Shown here piece after piece: positions 1-12,262 of a stretch of DNA of 64,000 bases. Every line of letters begins with the position of its first letter. Positions within the stretch are counted from its first letter, which is position 1. Source of the DNA: Spinacia oleracea (lineage: Eukaryota; Streptophyta; Magnoliopsida; Caryophyllales; Amaranthaceae); the NCBI RefSeq assembly GCF_020520425.1, contig NC_079492.1, positions 3,100,001 through 3,164,000 of the forward strand, read 5' to 3'. Under the pieces are notes generated by a model. The model saw nothing but the letters and a program-made list of their open reading frames with translations, was not told where the DNA came from and searched no databases. The position numbers and the translations under genes are program-made.

Positions 1-543
1 CGTTTTGTCCAGACTATTCATACTGTAGTTCAGTTTGAACTGATCATACCCGCTATGAAGAGAATGGAGGATGGTGTCTATAGCCATTTCCTGAGAAAAT
101 TGCTGATCCAGGCGACTCATATTCTCAATGAGTCCAATCATTTTGAGAACATGTGGACTTACGGACTCGCCTTTCTTAAGCTTGGTCTCAAGAATTTGCC
201 TATGAGTCACGAATCTTTCGACTCGAGCCAGATCTTGGAACATGTTCTTCAACTCACTGATGATTGTGAAAGCATCTGAGTTGATGAACGTTTTCTGCAG
301 ATCCGCACTCATGGTGGCGAGCATTAGACATTTCACATCCTTGTTGGCATCAATCCAACGATTGAGGGCTGCCTGAGTGACCCCGTCGCCTGCGGCTTCG
401 GGCATCGCCTCATCTAGGACATACTCCTTTTCTTCCTGCATAAGAACTATTTGCAAGTTCCTTTGCCAGTCAAGGAAGTTTTTCCCATTCAACTTCTCCT
501 TTTCGAGAATTGATCGAATGTTGAATGAATTGTTGTTTGCCAT
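1..543 (-). CDS. Copia gag, N-terminal 181 residues (partial at the window edge)
   Basis: Start of the Gag polyprotein of element 1, the structural protein that packages the element RNA into cytoplasmic virus-like particles. The ATG is complementary to 541-543, and 181 codons are open to base 1. The sequence begins MANNNSFNIRSILEKEKLNG and continues as a UBN2-type copia Gag domain with an LDEAMP motif near residue 45. The start is supported by matching codon for codon the gag of element 4 at 18488. Unlike element 4, the tryptophan codon in LDWQRN near residue 26 is intact here, so this copy has no visible lesion in the part seen. The zinc knuckle and pol would follow beyond the left edge. Confidence 0.88.
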   Translation of the reverse strand, partial: MANNNSFNIRSILEKEKLNGKNFLDWQRNLQIVLMQEEKEYVLDEAMPEAAGDGVTQAALNRWIDANKDVKCLMLATMSADLQKTFINSDAFTIISELKNMFQDLARVERFVTHRQILETKLKKGESVSPHVLKMIGLIENMSRLDQQFSQEMAIDTILHSLHSGYDQFKLNYSMNSLDKT

Positions 544-3321
544 ATTAAAAACTACAATTGAAAAGAATAAACAAATAAATAACCATTCACAGTTTCTCTT
601 AATAAACTTAAATTCTAGCATACATGCATAATTCAATGTTTATTAAGCATTTTATTCAAGTTATGTGTTCCGGCAGGTGTGAATAAAATGATTCCAAGAT
701 CCTAAAATCATTGAAGAACTAAGCACAGTTTGTCGACTTAATCCTAAAACATCTTAGGTAAGCAAAAGCCTTTTGCTAATAGTCTAGAAACTATTCTTGG
801 TTGATAGGTACGTCTAAGAACTTATTAGGTAAACCTATCGATTTTGCCACGACATAAAAGGACTCCTTACTTATATCGTTGAGTTTCACCAAAACTAACA
901 TGTACTCACAATTATTTGTGTACCTTGCCCCTTTAGGACCAATAAGTAACACCTCGCTGAGCGAAAACTATTACTAGATTGATGTAAAGGATATCCAAGC
1001 AAGTGTATATTTTGGCATGGCACCTTTTAACTCAATTTTTAAGTTTGGAACTTAAGGCTCTTACTATGTTGGTTAGATTTTAAGTGAACTAAAATCCTTA
1101 ATCATGCAACATAATCAAGCCACAATCTTATGCATAATTAAGACATATTTAAAGCAATAAATAACTTAAAGCATGCATAAGATAAATGTGATCTAGTATG
1201 GCCCGACTTCATCTTGAAGCTTTGACTTCAAAGTCTGTCTTGAAAATCTCCGTGGGAGGCACCATTTTCTTCAAATAGGATAAGCTATAATTAAAACTAA
1301 TTACAACTATTTGATGGTACGCAGACCATATTTGAATTTGAAAAACAACTTTGGTACTTTAGACCAATTACATTCAAATTAATGGTACGCAGACCATATT
1401 TTCTATCCTATTTGGGCCATACTAGTCACTTCATAACCTGCAAAACAGTACATATACAATATATACCATTCACCCATTCATTATCATGAATGGCCCACAT
1501 AGCTGGTTAGTTAAAACACATTATGCATCACGTAAACATTTGCAGCAATTAATCAAGGGCACCAATAATCTACCAATTATTCAGTCCTTATTAATTCTAA
1601 TCAAGTTGTTTTAACCTTAAGGATTTGTAGACCTAATCAAGAGTTTATGACTAAAAGGGCTCCCACTTAAACCAATAAATTCATATGCTTTACTAATTTT
1701 AAACATAAAAATGTATTTCTAGTCTAACCGGAAACATACAAATTTAATTAAAATTTAAAGCTCATATAAATTTATAATTGAATCCAAAAAGTTTAATTTA
1801 ATTTCAGTCGTATTTAAATTAATTCATGATTTTAATTTTAGTAAAATAATTAGAATAAATAAAATTTATTATAATTACAATATTCAAAATTAAAATCCAA
1901 GAAAATAATTTAAATTATTAATTTTAAAATTAATTAAAATTACGTAAACTGAAAATTTCAAATTAAACATTCAAAATGATGTAATCGCAACGCAAACACC
2001 CTACGCATCGCACGCCCATGGGCCACACGCACACAGCCATCGCTGGCCATGTGCGCGCAGCCCATGCGCTCGTCGCATAGCTGCTGCATTTTCCCATCGC
2101 AAGCCATCGCACAAGTGGTGCTCGCTGCGCGCGCGCCAGCGCTCGACGCACGCGAGCCATCGCTCGCTGTGCGCGCTTGCTGCGCGCGCTCCAGCGCTTG
2201 ATGCACGCGAGCTATCGCTCGCTGTGCGCGAGCAATTGCGCGCTGCGCGCGATCAGCGCTGGGCGCAGCGCTCGTGGCACGCGAGCTTGCGCTCGCTGCG
2301 CGCGAGGCTGCGCGCGCTTGCGCGAGGCAGTGCGCGTTGTGGCGCAGCTCGCTTGCTGCCCACACGCGACTGCCATGCCTTGCCTTCGCCCATGCCCATT
2401 CATCCATAGCTCGTGGCCCACGACACAAGGCAGGGCTGCTGCCTTGTGCTCGTGCACCATGCCCCTGCTCATTGCATTCGTGCCGCACGGGCGACGAGCT
2501 CCCTTGCTCGTCGTCGCATGCCCGCACTATACAACACCCCTTAAGGGTAACACGAAGCGTCTATTGCTTTGTGCGTGCAAGTTATATGAACGAATCGCAT
2601 AAAAATTTAAAATTTATATTTAAAATTAATGACAAATTAATAAATTAATATTAATTTCACAATTTTAGGGCGAAAAATCGAAAATTTATTATTCAATTGA
2701 TTTCCGATTATCATGGATTGAAGCCTAGGTCATAAAAATTTAAAATTTATCATAAATTTACAATTTTTATGGTGGTTTTTAATCATAGGTTTCTAATTAA
2801 ATTATAATTAATTATGAAAATCAAATTAATTCTAAATTATTCTAATTTTCAACAAATTAATCATAATTACAAATTAGATTGCATAATTAACAAGGCTAGG
2901 CATTCAAACTTGTTAAACATATACAGTAGGTCAATCAAAAATTCAAGATTTATCAACAAGAATCGCAAATATTTAATTTAACATCTTAAATTTACGAAAT
3001 TTTGCATTCGAAAAACTAAAACCTTCGAAAAGTCATAGTTAGGCTTCGAATTTGAGAATTCTGGGTTCGGCAGAAAAATAGTTATTTTGTCAAAATTTTA
3101 GAATGCCTTTTACATGCGGAATTGACACAAAAATCACTCGATTTGGATGAGTAACGAAGAAACTGCCGAAAAACTGCGTACGTATAATTAAATAAACGCA
3201 ATTTGCAATTAATTAACAATTACGAAAATTAATCACCCCTTTTAATTCTTGCAAATTTGTAATATTTAACCATGTTCATGCAATTTAGATTATGAAAATA
3301 ATAAGAGGCTCGTGATACCAC
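544..3321 (-). other. Long 5' leader of element 1 with GC-rich block and PBS
   Basis: Untranslated leader between 5' LTR and gag, 2.8 kb and unusually long for a copia element. Most of it is AT-rich, but 1980-2570 is a sharply bounded GC-rich block with alternating GCGC runs and imperfect short tandem units. Just inside the LTR (3305-3320, minus strand) is TGGTATCACGAGCC, resembling the initiator-methionine tRNA primer binding site TGGTATCAGAGC. A GGTACGCAGACCATATT motif occurs twice (about 1316 and 1384). The same layout recurs in elements 2 and 4. Confidence 0.8.
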
Positions 3322-4685
3322 TGTTAGGTTATGATACATATGACAATTCATAAATCATGCGGAAAAAACCATTAAGCCAGGAATACATATTATTTACACA
3401 TAATCATATAGCATAATTTAGATGCATACTCTTTGTAGCGTGCCTTCCCTAGCTACGCCCGAACCGAACAAGAACAAGTCTTTAGGACTCCAAGTGTCGT
3501 CCCTCCGTAGATAGTCCACAGCACGTCCGGATCCGCCTTAAGATTGACCAACTAGAATCGCCCTTAAGGTACTATTATTTTCGGCTAAATGGGCAAGAGT
3601 TATGGCTGATTTTTCTGCTTAAAAATCCTAGTTTTGAATACTTGAAAACTTATATATAAATAATGACCCCTAGGCCCTTATTTATAGAGGTATGGAAAAG
3701 GAATTGTAATCCTACTAGGATGTGGATTTGTTAATTAGAACTTGATTAGGACTCTAAATAACAAAGCAATTCTAATAAGATTAGGATTTTAATCTTCGCA
3801 CGAATCCCAATAGAATTAGGATTTCCGGCATACGCATCGCACAAGCCGTGCACCCGCGCAGGCCTTGCGGCCCACGACAAGCGCACAGCCCATGTGCGGT
3901 GCTGCGTGCGCGCGCGCGTCCTTGGCTGGGCCTGGCCTTGCACTGGGCCTGGTCGAGGCGTGCGTTGCGTGCGGCTCGCTGGGCGATGGCCTGGCTTCGT
4001 GCTGGGCCTTCGTCTAGCGGGCCTCGTCCGATGCTAATTCGTACGATACGCTTCCGATTAAATTCCCGATTCCGGAATTCATTTCCGATACGAACAACAT
4101 TTAATATTTCCTATTCCGGAATTAATTTCCGTTTCGAACAAATATTTAATATTTCCGTTTCCGGAATTATTTTCCGATTCCGATAATATTTCCGTTTCTG
4201 ACAATATTTCCGTTTCCGGCAAGATTTCCGATTCCGGCAATATTTCCATTTCCGATAATATTTTCCGATACGTACCATGTTTCCGTTTCCGGCAACATCT
4301 ACGACTTGGATAATATTTATATTTCCGATACGATCCATATTTCCGTTTCCGGCAATATCATCGTTTCCGGAGTATTCATTTCTTGCCTGTGACGATCTCA
4401 GCTCCCACTGAAACCAAGATCCGTCGATTCCGAATATCCATAGATGGAGTATTTAATGCCATTAAATACTTGATCCGTTTACGTACTATTTGTGTGACCC
4501 TACGGGTTCAGTCAAGAGTAAGCTGTGGATTAATATCATTAATTCCACTTGAACTGAAGCGGCCTCTAGCTAGGCATTCAGCTCACTTGATCTCACTAAA
4601 TTATTAACTTGTTAATTAATACTGAACCGCATTTATTAGACTTAACATAGAATGCATACTTGGACCAAGGGCATTATTTCCTTCA
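3322..4685 (-). repeat. 5' LTR of element 1
   Basis: LTR of 1364 bp. In element orientation it starts TGAAGGAAATAATGCCC and ends CCTAACA. It contains a TATA-like box (TATTTATA on the plus strand at 3679-3686), a GC-rich stretch (about 3836-4025), and a tandem array of TTCCG-rich units spaced about 15-20 bp (about 4040-4360). Four more LTRs of this family occur at 8496, 12296, 21268 and 22602. Confidence 0.93.
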
Positions 4686-5900
4686 GTTCTAACAATAGTT
4701 CATATCTTTTGTTACTTTCAACAAGTAAGACTAGTTGTCTTAAATTGATCTAGAAATCAATCAACTTTCAAAATTCCATCAAAATAGAGCTTTTGAATTT
4801 TAACTTGTTGACATGGTCTAAGCAACAATGCCAAAGATTAGTGGAACTCAAATCAAGAGATTGATTTTAACCTAGTAAAGTTCTTATTGTCAAAGAGTTG
4901 TTTGTTTTAATCAAGCATATTGACTCAACCCGTAATTGACCATTTCATTCAAATAAACAAACAAACATTGTTTTTGTTTTTCTTGAATGTGAGTCTTTCT
5001 GTGTTTGAAAACAGAAATTTAGGTATGCTGATTATGGAACAAAATAGCCATTAAGTTCCAGCCTTTGAAAGGACTTAAAACAAACTAGATGACCCTACAA
5101 CTAATGTAGCATTGCCATGCTTCATTTCCCACTTGTAGGCCATTAGTGTATCCTAGCTTCCATTGTTTGAGTTATTACCGAAGTAAGAACCTCAAGCGGT
5201 ATATGATACCAAGGAAGTTTGATTGCTAGGTTACTTTTCTTTAAACATAAACTTATAGGTAGAAACGGAATTGTAGATTCCTTTCATTTGTTCCTTGTTT
5301 TCCTATTTCTTGTACCCTTTCTTATAGTCTTAAGAATTGAATTCTTTAGTGTTGACTTTTATACTTTGTTAGACATGTCCAATGTCACTCCAACAAGGTT
5401 CTTACCATTTAATTTATGTTGAATATTTTGTTTCAACTAGATGATCTTACCAGAAGCTTCTAAAGTTCTCTAAGCATCGATCTATTCGAATGTCTAGGGA
5501 CTAGACTCATTCGAGAATTAAACGGACAAAGATATTAGGTTGTTAACCATTGGTAAGGCTGAGTGTTTAAACTCAATGCTTTATGATCTCAATACTTTAT
5601 GTATTTTGAATTCACAAGCACCAATCGGTTTGCCATTCGACTTTGATACTCGAAAACAACCATAAAAGTCTATATAAGAAACAAACATTTTAAATTGCTC
5701 ACTTTCTCTCATTTCCGTGAATCGTTCTTGGATTCACTACCAATCGAGGAAATTTACTGTTACCTTTCTAAAAGGATTTACTGCAGTGCAAGATATTTAA
5801 TTATAAACAATAATTAAAACATACATTTGAAGCATGCAAAGTTTAAACATTTATCATGAGTAATAACTTGAAAATTAAAGCAATCATGCAATTTTAAACA
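4686..5900 (-). pseudogene. Degenerate copia gag/protease/pre-integrase region of element 2
   Basis: No long reading frame survives, but minus-strand translation in broken frames shows copia landmarks. Near 4808-4840 the peptide LWHCCLDHVNK matches the integrase zinc-finger signature (LWHCRLGHVN). Near 5090-5130, LQVGNE matches the VGNGAR segment just after the protease, which element 4 shows at about 17500. Stops and frame changes are numerous. The DNA differs strongly from gag of elements 1 and 4 although LTR and leader are homologous, so element 2 belongs to a sister subfamily or is a recombinant. 5200-5800 has no feature I can name. Confidence 0.6.
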
Positions 5901-8495
5901 AGTCATTAGCATTTTATTCGAATTTTATTGTTCCGGCAGGTGTGAATAAAATGATTCCAAGACCCTAAAATCATTGAAGAATTAAGCACAGTTTGTCGAC
6001 TCAATCCTAAAACATCTTAGGTAAGCAAAAACCTTTTGCTAATAGTCTAGAAATTATTCTTGGTTGATAGGTACGTCTAAGAACTTATTAGGTAAACCTA
6101 TCGATTTTGCCACGACATAAAAGGACTCCTTACTTATATCGTTGAGTTTCACCAAAACTAACATGTACTCACAATTATTTGAGTACCTTGCCCCTTTAGG
6201 ACCAATAAGTAACACCTCGCTGAGCGAAAACTATTACTAGATTGATGTAAAGGATATCCAAGCAAGTGTATATTTTGGCATGGCACCTTTTAACTCAATT
6301 TTTTTTTAAAGTTTGGAACTTAAGGCTCTTACTATGTTGGTTAGATTTTAAGTGAACTAAAATCCTTAATCATGCAACATAATTAAGCCACAATCTCATG
6401 CATAATTAAGACATATTTCAAGCAATAAATAACTTAAAATGCATAAGATAAATGTGATCTAGTATGGCCCGACTTCATCTTGAAGCTTCAACTTCAAAGT
6501 CCGTCTCGAAAATCTCCGTGGGAGGCACCATTTTCTTCAAATAGGATAAGCTATAATTAAACTAATTACAACTATTTGATGGTATGCAGACCATATTTGA
6601 ATTGAAAAACAATTTTGGTACTTTAGACCAATTACATTCAAATTAATGGTACGCAGACCATATTTTCTATCCTATTTGGGCCATACTAGTCACTTCATAA
6701 CCTGCAAAACAGTACATATACAATATATACCATTCACCCATTCATTATCATGAATGGCCCACATAGCTGGTTAGTAAAACACGTTATGCATCACATAAAT
6801 ATTTGCAGCAATTAATCAAGGGCACCAATAATCTACAAATTATTCAGTCCTTATTAATTCTAATCAAGTTGTTTTAACCTTAAGGATTTGTAGACCTAAT
6901 CAAGAGTTTATGACTAAAAGGGCTCCCACATAAACCAATAAATTCATATGCTTTACTAATTTTAAACATAAAAATGTATTTCTAGTCTAACCGGAAACAT
7001 ACAAATTTAATTAAAATTTAAAGCTCATATAAATTTATAATTGAATCCACATATTTAATTTATTTTCAGTCGTTTTTAAATTAATTCATGATTTTAATTT
7101 TAGTAAAATAATTAGAATAAATGAAATTTATTATAATTATAATATTCAAAATTAAAATCCAAGAAAATAATTTAAATTATTAATTTTAAAAATTAATTAA
7201 AATTACGTAAACTGAAAATTTCAAATTAAAATTTTAAAACGATCTAATCGTAACATAAGGTGCGCAACATCATCACGCAACGCACAGCCATAGGCCACAC
7301 GCACGCAGCCATCGCTGGCCATGTGCGCGCAGCCTATGTGCTGCGTCGCATCTGCTGCTGCTCACCATCGCAAGGCGCGCGCTAGCGCTCGTCGCAACAC
7401 GCTCGCTGCTCACCATCGCTAGGCGTAGCGCTCGTCGCACGCGAGCTTGCGCTCGCTGCGCGCGAGGCTTCGCTCGTTGCGCGCGGCAGTTGCGTCGTGG
7501 CGTAGCTCGCCTGCTGCCCACACGCGACTGTCGCTGCCTTGCTCTCGCCCTTGCCCACTCGCTCGTCGCACACAGCACACGACACAAGGCAGGGCTGCTG
7601 CCTTGTGCTCGTGTACCATGGCCTTGCTCATTGCATTCGTACCGCATGGGCGACGAGCAAGGGGCGACGAGCTCCCTTGCTCGTCGTCGCATGCCCGCAC
7701 TATACAACACCCCTTAAGGGTAACACGTAGCGTCCATTGCTTTGTGCGTGCAAGTTATATGAGCGAATCGCATAAAAATTAAAAATTTTATTTTCAAAAT
7801 TAATGACAAATTAATAAATCATATTAATTTCATAATTTTAGGGCGAAAAATCGAAAATTTATTAATTAAATGATTTCCGATTAACCTGGATTCAAGTCTA
7901 GGTCATAAAAATTTAAAATTTAAAACAAATTTACAATTTTTATGGTGGTTTTTAATCATAGGTATCTAATTAAATTACTAACTAATTATGAAAATCAAAT
8001 TAATTCTAAATTATTCCAATTTTTAACAAATTAATCATAATTACAAATTAGATTGCATAATTAACAAGGCTAGGCATTCAAACTTGTTAAGCATATACAG
8101 TAGGTCAATAAAAAATTCAAGATTTAACAACAAGAATCACAAATATTTAATTTAACATCTTAAATTTACAAACTTTTGCGTTCGGAAAACTAAAACCTCC
8201 GAAAAGTCATAGTTAGGCTTCGAATTTGAGAATTCTGGGTTCGGCCGTAAATTACTATTTTTGTCAAAATTTTAGAATGCCTTTTACATGCGTAATTGAC
8301 ACAAAAATCACTCAATTTGGATGAGTAACGAAGAAACTGCCGAAAAACTGCGTACATATAATTAAATAAACGCAATTTGCAATTAATTAACAATTACGAA
8401 AATTAATCACCCCTTTTAATTCTTACAAATTTGTAATATTTAACCATGTTTATGCAATTTAGATTATGAAAATAATAAGAGGCTCGTGATACCAC
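5901..8495 (-). other. 5' leader of element 2 with GC-rich block
   Basis: Homologous to the leaders of elements 1 and 4 (start shared at GTTCCGGCAGGTGTGAATAA, about 5930). The GC-rich block (about 7255-7745) is shorter than in the other two copies and differs by internal rearrangement, while the AT-rich flanks align well. An extra T run is present at about 6299-6306. Confidence 0.75.
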
Positions 8496-9888
8496 TGTTA
8501 GGTTATGATACATATGACAATACATAAATCATGCGGAAAAACCATAAAGCCAAGAAAGCATATTATTTACACATAATCATTTAGCATAGTATAGATGCAT
8601 ACACTTTGTAGCGTGCCCTCCCTAGTTGCGGCCGAACCGAACAAGAACAAGTGTTTAGGACTCCAAGTGTCGTCCCTCCGTAGATAGTCCACAGTACGTC
8701 CGGATCCGCCTCAAGATTGACCAACTAGAATCGCCCTTAAGGTGCTAGGAATTTTCGGCTATTATTATGCAAGAGTGTGGCTGAATTTTCTTTCAAAAAC
8801 TTACCCTTTGAATACTTCAATCGTGCGTATAAATTATGACCCTAGGCCCTTAATTATAGAGGTTTGGAAAGGGAATTGGAATCCTAGTAGGATACGATTT
8901 AATTAAACTTAGAATCCTACAAGGACTCTAATTAATTAAATAATCCTAATAGGAATAGGAATTTAATCACACACCAAATCCTAATAGATTTAGGAATTGT
9001 GCATGGACACAAACACACACACGCACGGAGCCACGAGGGCGCCCGCACGCGTGCGCTCGGCCCACGCAGCCCACGCTGGGCAGCCTTGCCTTGGCGCGTT
9101 GGGCCTGCCTTGCGGTGGGCCTGGCGCTGCCTTGGGCTGGGCGTTGGCGCGCGTCCTTGCTTGCTGGGCGATGGCCTGGCTTCGTGCTGGGCCTTCGTCC
9201 GGCAGGCCTCGTCCGATGCTTATTCGTACGATACGCTTCCGATTAAATTCCCGGTTCCGGAATTCATTTCCGATACGAACAATATTTAATATTTCCGATT
9301 CCGGAATTAATTTCCGTTTCGAACAAATATTTAGTATTTCGGTTTCCGGAATTATTTTCCGATTCCGATAATATTTCCGATTCTGACAATATTTCCGTTT
9401 CCGGCAATATTTCCGATTCCGGCAATATTTCCGTTTCCGATAATATTTCCATTTCCAATAATATTTTCCGATACGTACCATGTTTCCGTTTCCGGCAACA
9501 TCTACGACTTGGATAATATTTATATTTCTGATACGATCCATATTTCCGTTTCCGACAATATCATCGTGTCCGGAGTATTCATTTCTTGCTTGTGACGATC
9601 TCAGCTCCCACTGAAACCAAGATCCGTCGATTCCGAATATCCATAGATAGAGTATTTAATGCCATTAAATACTTGATCCGTTTACGTACTATTTGTGTGA
9701 CCCTACGGGTTCAGTCAAGAGTAAGCTGTGGATTAATATCATTAATTCCACTTGAACTGAAGCGGCCTCTAGCTAGGCATTCAGCTCACTTGATCTCACT
9801 GAATTATTAACTTGTTAATTAATACTGAACCGCATTTATTAGACTTAACATTGAATGCATACTTGGACCAAGGGCATTATTTCCTTCA
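8496..9888 (-). repeat. 5' LTR of element 2
   Basis: LTR of 1393 bp with the same TGAAGG...CCTAACA termini. The GC-rich stretch differs from elements 1 and 4 and begins with an ACAC-rich tract (about 9008-9024), a feature shared with the solo LTR at 22602, so these two form one subfamily. The TATA-like position reads TAATTATA (about 8851), weaker than in the others. The TTCCG tandem array spans about 9240-9560. Confidence 0.9.
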
Positions 9889-11421
9889 CCAAGGCCTTTA
9901 GAAGAGCCAGTTGGAGTAGTTCCTCAAAAAGTTGTTGCCCCTCGTAAGTCAAATAGAACTAAGGTTCAGCCGAACAGGCATCCTCTTGACTGAAAACTTA
10001 GACGTTCTCATATTAGATAGTGATAAACCTATGACTTACAAGCAAGCTATGACGAGCCCAACTTCCACTAAATGGTTAGAGGCCATGAAATCCGAGATAG
10101 ACTCCATGTCTGAAAATCAAGTCTAGGATTTGGTAGATTTGCCGGATGGGTTCACACCTATCGGATGCAAATGAGTCTTCAAATTGAAGAAAGACAAAGA
10201 TGGAATTGTATACATATACAAGGCTAGATTTTTAGCAAAAGGTTACAGGAAAGTTCACGGCGTTGACTACGATGAAACCTTTTCTCCAGTCGCGATGCTT
10301 AAGTCTATTTGGATAATCCTTGTGATTGCCGCGTTTCATGATTATGAAATATGGAAAATACATGTCAAAACTGCCTTCTTAAATGGTGTTCTTGAAGAGA
10401 CTGTGTTTATGACACAGCCGGAGGGTTTTGTCGATCAAAAGAATCAAGGAAAGGTATGCAAGCTTAAGAATCCATTTATGTATTAAAGCAGGCATCAATG
10501 AGTTGGAATAAACGATTTGATGTGAAGCAGTCAATAAGTTTGGCTTCATCAAGAATCAGGATGAATCTTGTGTATACAAGAAGGTCAGTGGGAGTAAAAT
10601 TGCATTCCTAGTCTTGTATGTAGATGACATACTACTTATTGGAAACGACATTCCTATGTTGGAGTCTGTAAAGGCTTGGCTTGGAAAGTGTTTCTCAATG
10701 AAGGACTTAAGAGAGGCACAGTACATATTGGGCATCAAGATCTATAGAGATAGATCTAAGAGGATGATTGGACTAAGCCAGAGCACTTACATTGACAAAG
10801 TGCTAGCAAGGTTCAATATGATGGAAGCCAAGAGAGGCCATCTACCCATGTCACATGGCACATATCTAAGCAAGACTCAGTGTCCCAAGACATCTGATTA
10901 GCGTAGAAAGATGAGTGGAATTCCATACGCTTCGGCTATTGGATCCATCATGTATGCTATGATTTTTACAAGGCCGGATGTTTCGTTCGCACTCAGTGCA
11001 ACGAGCAGGTACCAGTCAGAACCAGGTGAGGCGCATTGGACTACTGCCAAGAATATCCTAAAATACATGAAAAGGACTAAGGATCATTGTTGCCTCAGAA
11101 GCAGCAAAGGAAGTTGTTTGGATTCGGAAGTTCATCGAAGAACTTGGGGTTGTCCCCTCCATTAAAGGACCAATGGCTTTGTATTGCGATGATAGCGGAG
11201 CCATTGCCCAGGCAAAGGAGCCTAGGAGCCACCAGAAGTCCAAGCACGTACTGCGGAGATTTCATATACTTCGAGAAATCGTTGAAAGGAAAGAAATCGA
11301 GATTTGCAAGGTTGGAACTGACGAAAACGTCGCGGATCCATTGACTAAACCGTTGCCACAAGCGAAGCACAAAGCACATGTAGCAACCATGGGAATAAAG
11401 CATATTGGAGAATGGCTTTGA
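9889..11421 (+). pseudogene. Copia pol remnant of element 3 (integrase end, reverse transcriptase, RNase H)
   Basis: Plus-strand 3' part of a copia pol gene, aligning from the integrase tail through reverse transcriptase to the terminal KHIGEWL stop at 11419-11421. Recognisable blocks are TYKQAMTSP (about 10035), KGYRKVHGVDYDETFSPV (about 10240), the RT catalytic YVDDILLIGND (about 10616) and the RNase H tail CDDSGAIAQAKEP (about 11190). Element 4 carries an intact homologue. Breaks: tryptophan codons mutated to TAG (about 10123) and TGA (about 10173), a frameshift near 10480, a stop at about 10899, and a deletion at about 11087 removing roughly 60-70 residues of RNase H including the first catalytic aspartate region. 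The 5' end is cut by element 2. Confidence 0.88.
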
Positions 11422-12262
11422 TTTTCTAAGTTTTGTTTTAGAACATCTGTTAGATCTGTGTTTGAAAAAATTGGTTTAACCATTTCATATTTATGAAATT
11501 TATTATTTAATATTCATTTAATTTGGTTTAGTATTAAATGATAAGTCCATGTGATTCAAAACATTCAAACGGGATGTCAAGATGCATTCTTCGACAAAGA
11601 AACACCCATAAGTGAACTTGAATATTTAAGTCACAAAGGATCCCTAATCCAGGTCATTGAAAGGTGGACGGCCAATGACTAATGAAGATTAGTGTGTAAG
11701 TAGATTTGTAGTTCGGTTTCTTGAACTAGATTGACTAGATGTCAGAATCTTTTGCATAGATACTTATTGGATCTTGTATCGGATTGACCATGAGAATACT
11801 TTAAGAGATTAAAGTCATGTCATAAGTAGTTCTCATTAATTGTGATTAGAACAATTCCTCAGAACATGAGTGATTATGTCTACTCGTTTGAGAATTAGTT
11901 TGCTCTAATGTTAGCTAAACGTCGCACTGTAAAAGGAGGTTATAAAAGAAGTTATTAGGCGTACTATGAATCAAAGTGAGTGTTCATAGATTGCAAGAAT
12001 GGATTGTCCTCCTATCTTTGATAGGATATGGTGTTGTCGTGTAACAAGGCCTCTCGGAGAGTTAGATACTGTGAAAATGCATGGCCGTGCTCAGAATGGT
12101 TAAGGCTTAACCTTCTGTAAAAGCTTAACAGTTGATCTCTGTAATCCGAGAAACACTTCCGTACCTAATAAGGATGGATTGGATCTTACCTTATGTTCAG
12201 CAAGTAACACTAAGCGACAAAGGAATGTGAATGCACACTTGTCTGAATGACAAGTGGGAGAC
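11422..12262 (+). other. 3' untranslated region and polypurine tract of element 3
   Basis: Non-coding stretch between the pol stop and the 3' LTR, similar in reverse complement to 13660-14524 of element 4. It ends in the purine-rich AAGTGGGAGAC (12252-12262), the plus-strand primer site immediately before the LTR start TGAAGG at 12263. No other feature seen. Confidence 0.75.

Larger units (their letters stand above)
1..4685 (-). mobile_element. Ty1/copia retrotransposon, element 1 (5' half; runs off the left edge)
   Basis: Minus-strand LTR retrotransposon read from its 5' LTR (4685 down to 3322) through a tRNA-iMet-type primer binding site (about 3305-3320), a 2.8 kb leader and the start of gag (543 down to 1). 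The rest of pol and the 3' LTR lie left of the window. It is nearly identical to element 4 (12296-22335) over LTR, leader and gag, so it is the same family and young. It sits inside element 2: the bases right of its 5' LTR (4686 on) are degenerate copia integrase sequence of element 2. The expected duplicated target is GTTCT at 4686-4690, but its partner is outside the window. Confidence 0.9.
4686..9888 (-). mobile_element. Ty1/copia retrotransposon, element 2 (5' part, interrupted by element 1)
   Basis: Minus-strand element with 5' LTR 9888-8496, a primer binding site just inside (TGGTATCACGAGCC, about 8479-8494), a leader homologous to that of elements 1 and 4 (8495 down to about 5930), then degenerate gag/pol-like sequence to 4686, where element 1 interrupts it. 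Its remainder is beyond the left edge. The right LTR border abuts pol of element 3, so element 2 inserted into element 3; flanking target bases CCAAG at 9889-9893. It is more diverged than elements 1 and 4. Confidence 0.85.

Noticed and set aside
1958..2602. Many overlapping Arg/Ala-rich reading frames in the GC-rich leader blocks (also 7273-7782 and 19903-20550)
   Set aside because: Frames are open on both strands and in several phases because GC-rich repeats contain few stops; composition is extreme, and element 2 does not keep the same frame. Kept only as a hypothesis in the findings.
3746..4607. Reading frames within the LTRs (repeated at 8990-9810, 12755-13581, 21727-22904, 22949-23495)
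   Set aside because: Products of the GC-rich stretch and TTCCG tandem array, present in each LTR copy and without any protein similarity I recognise.
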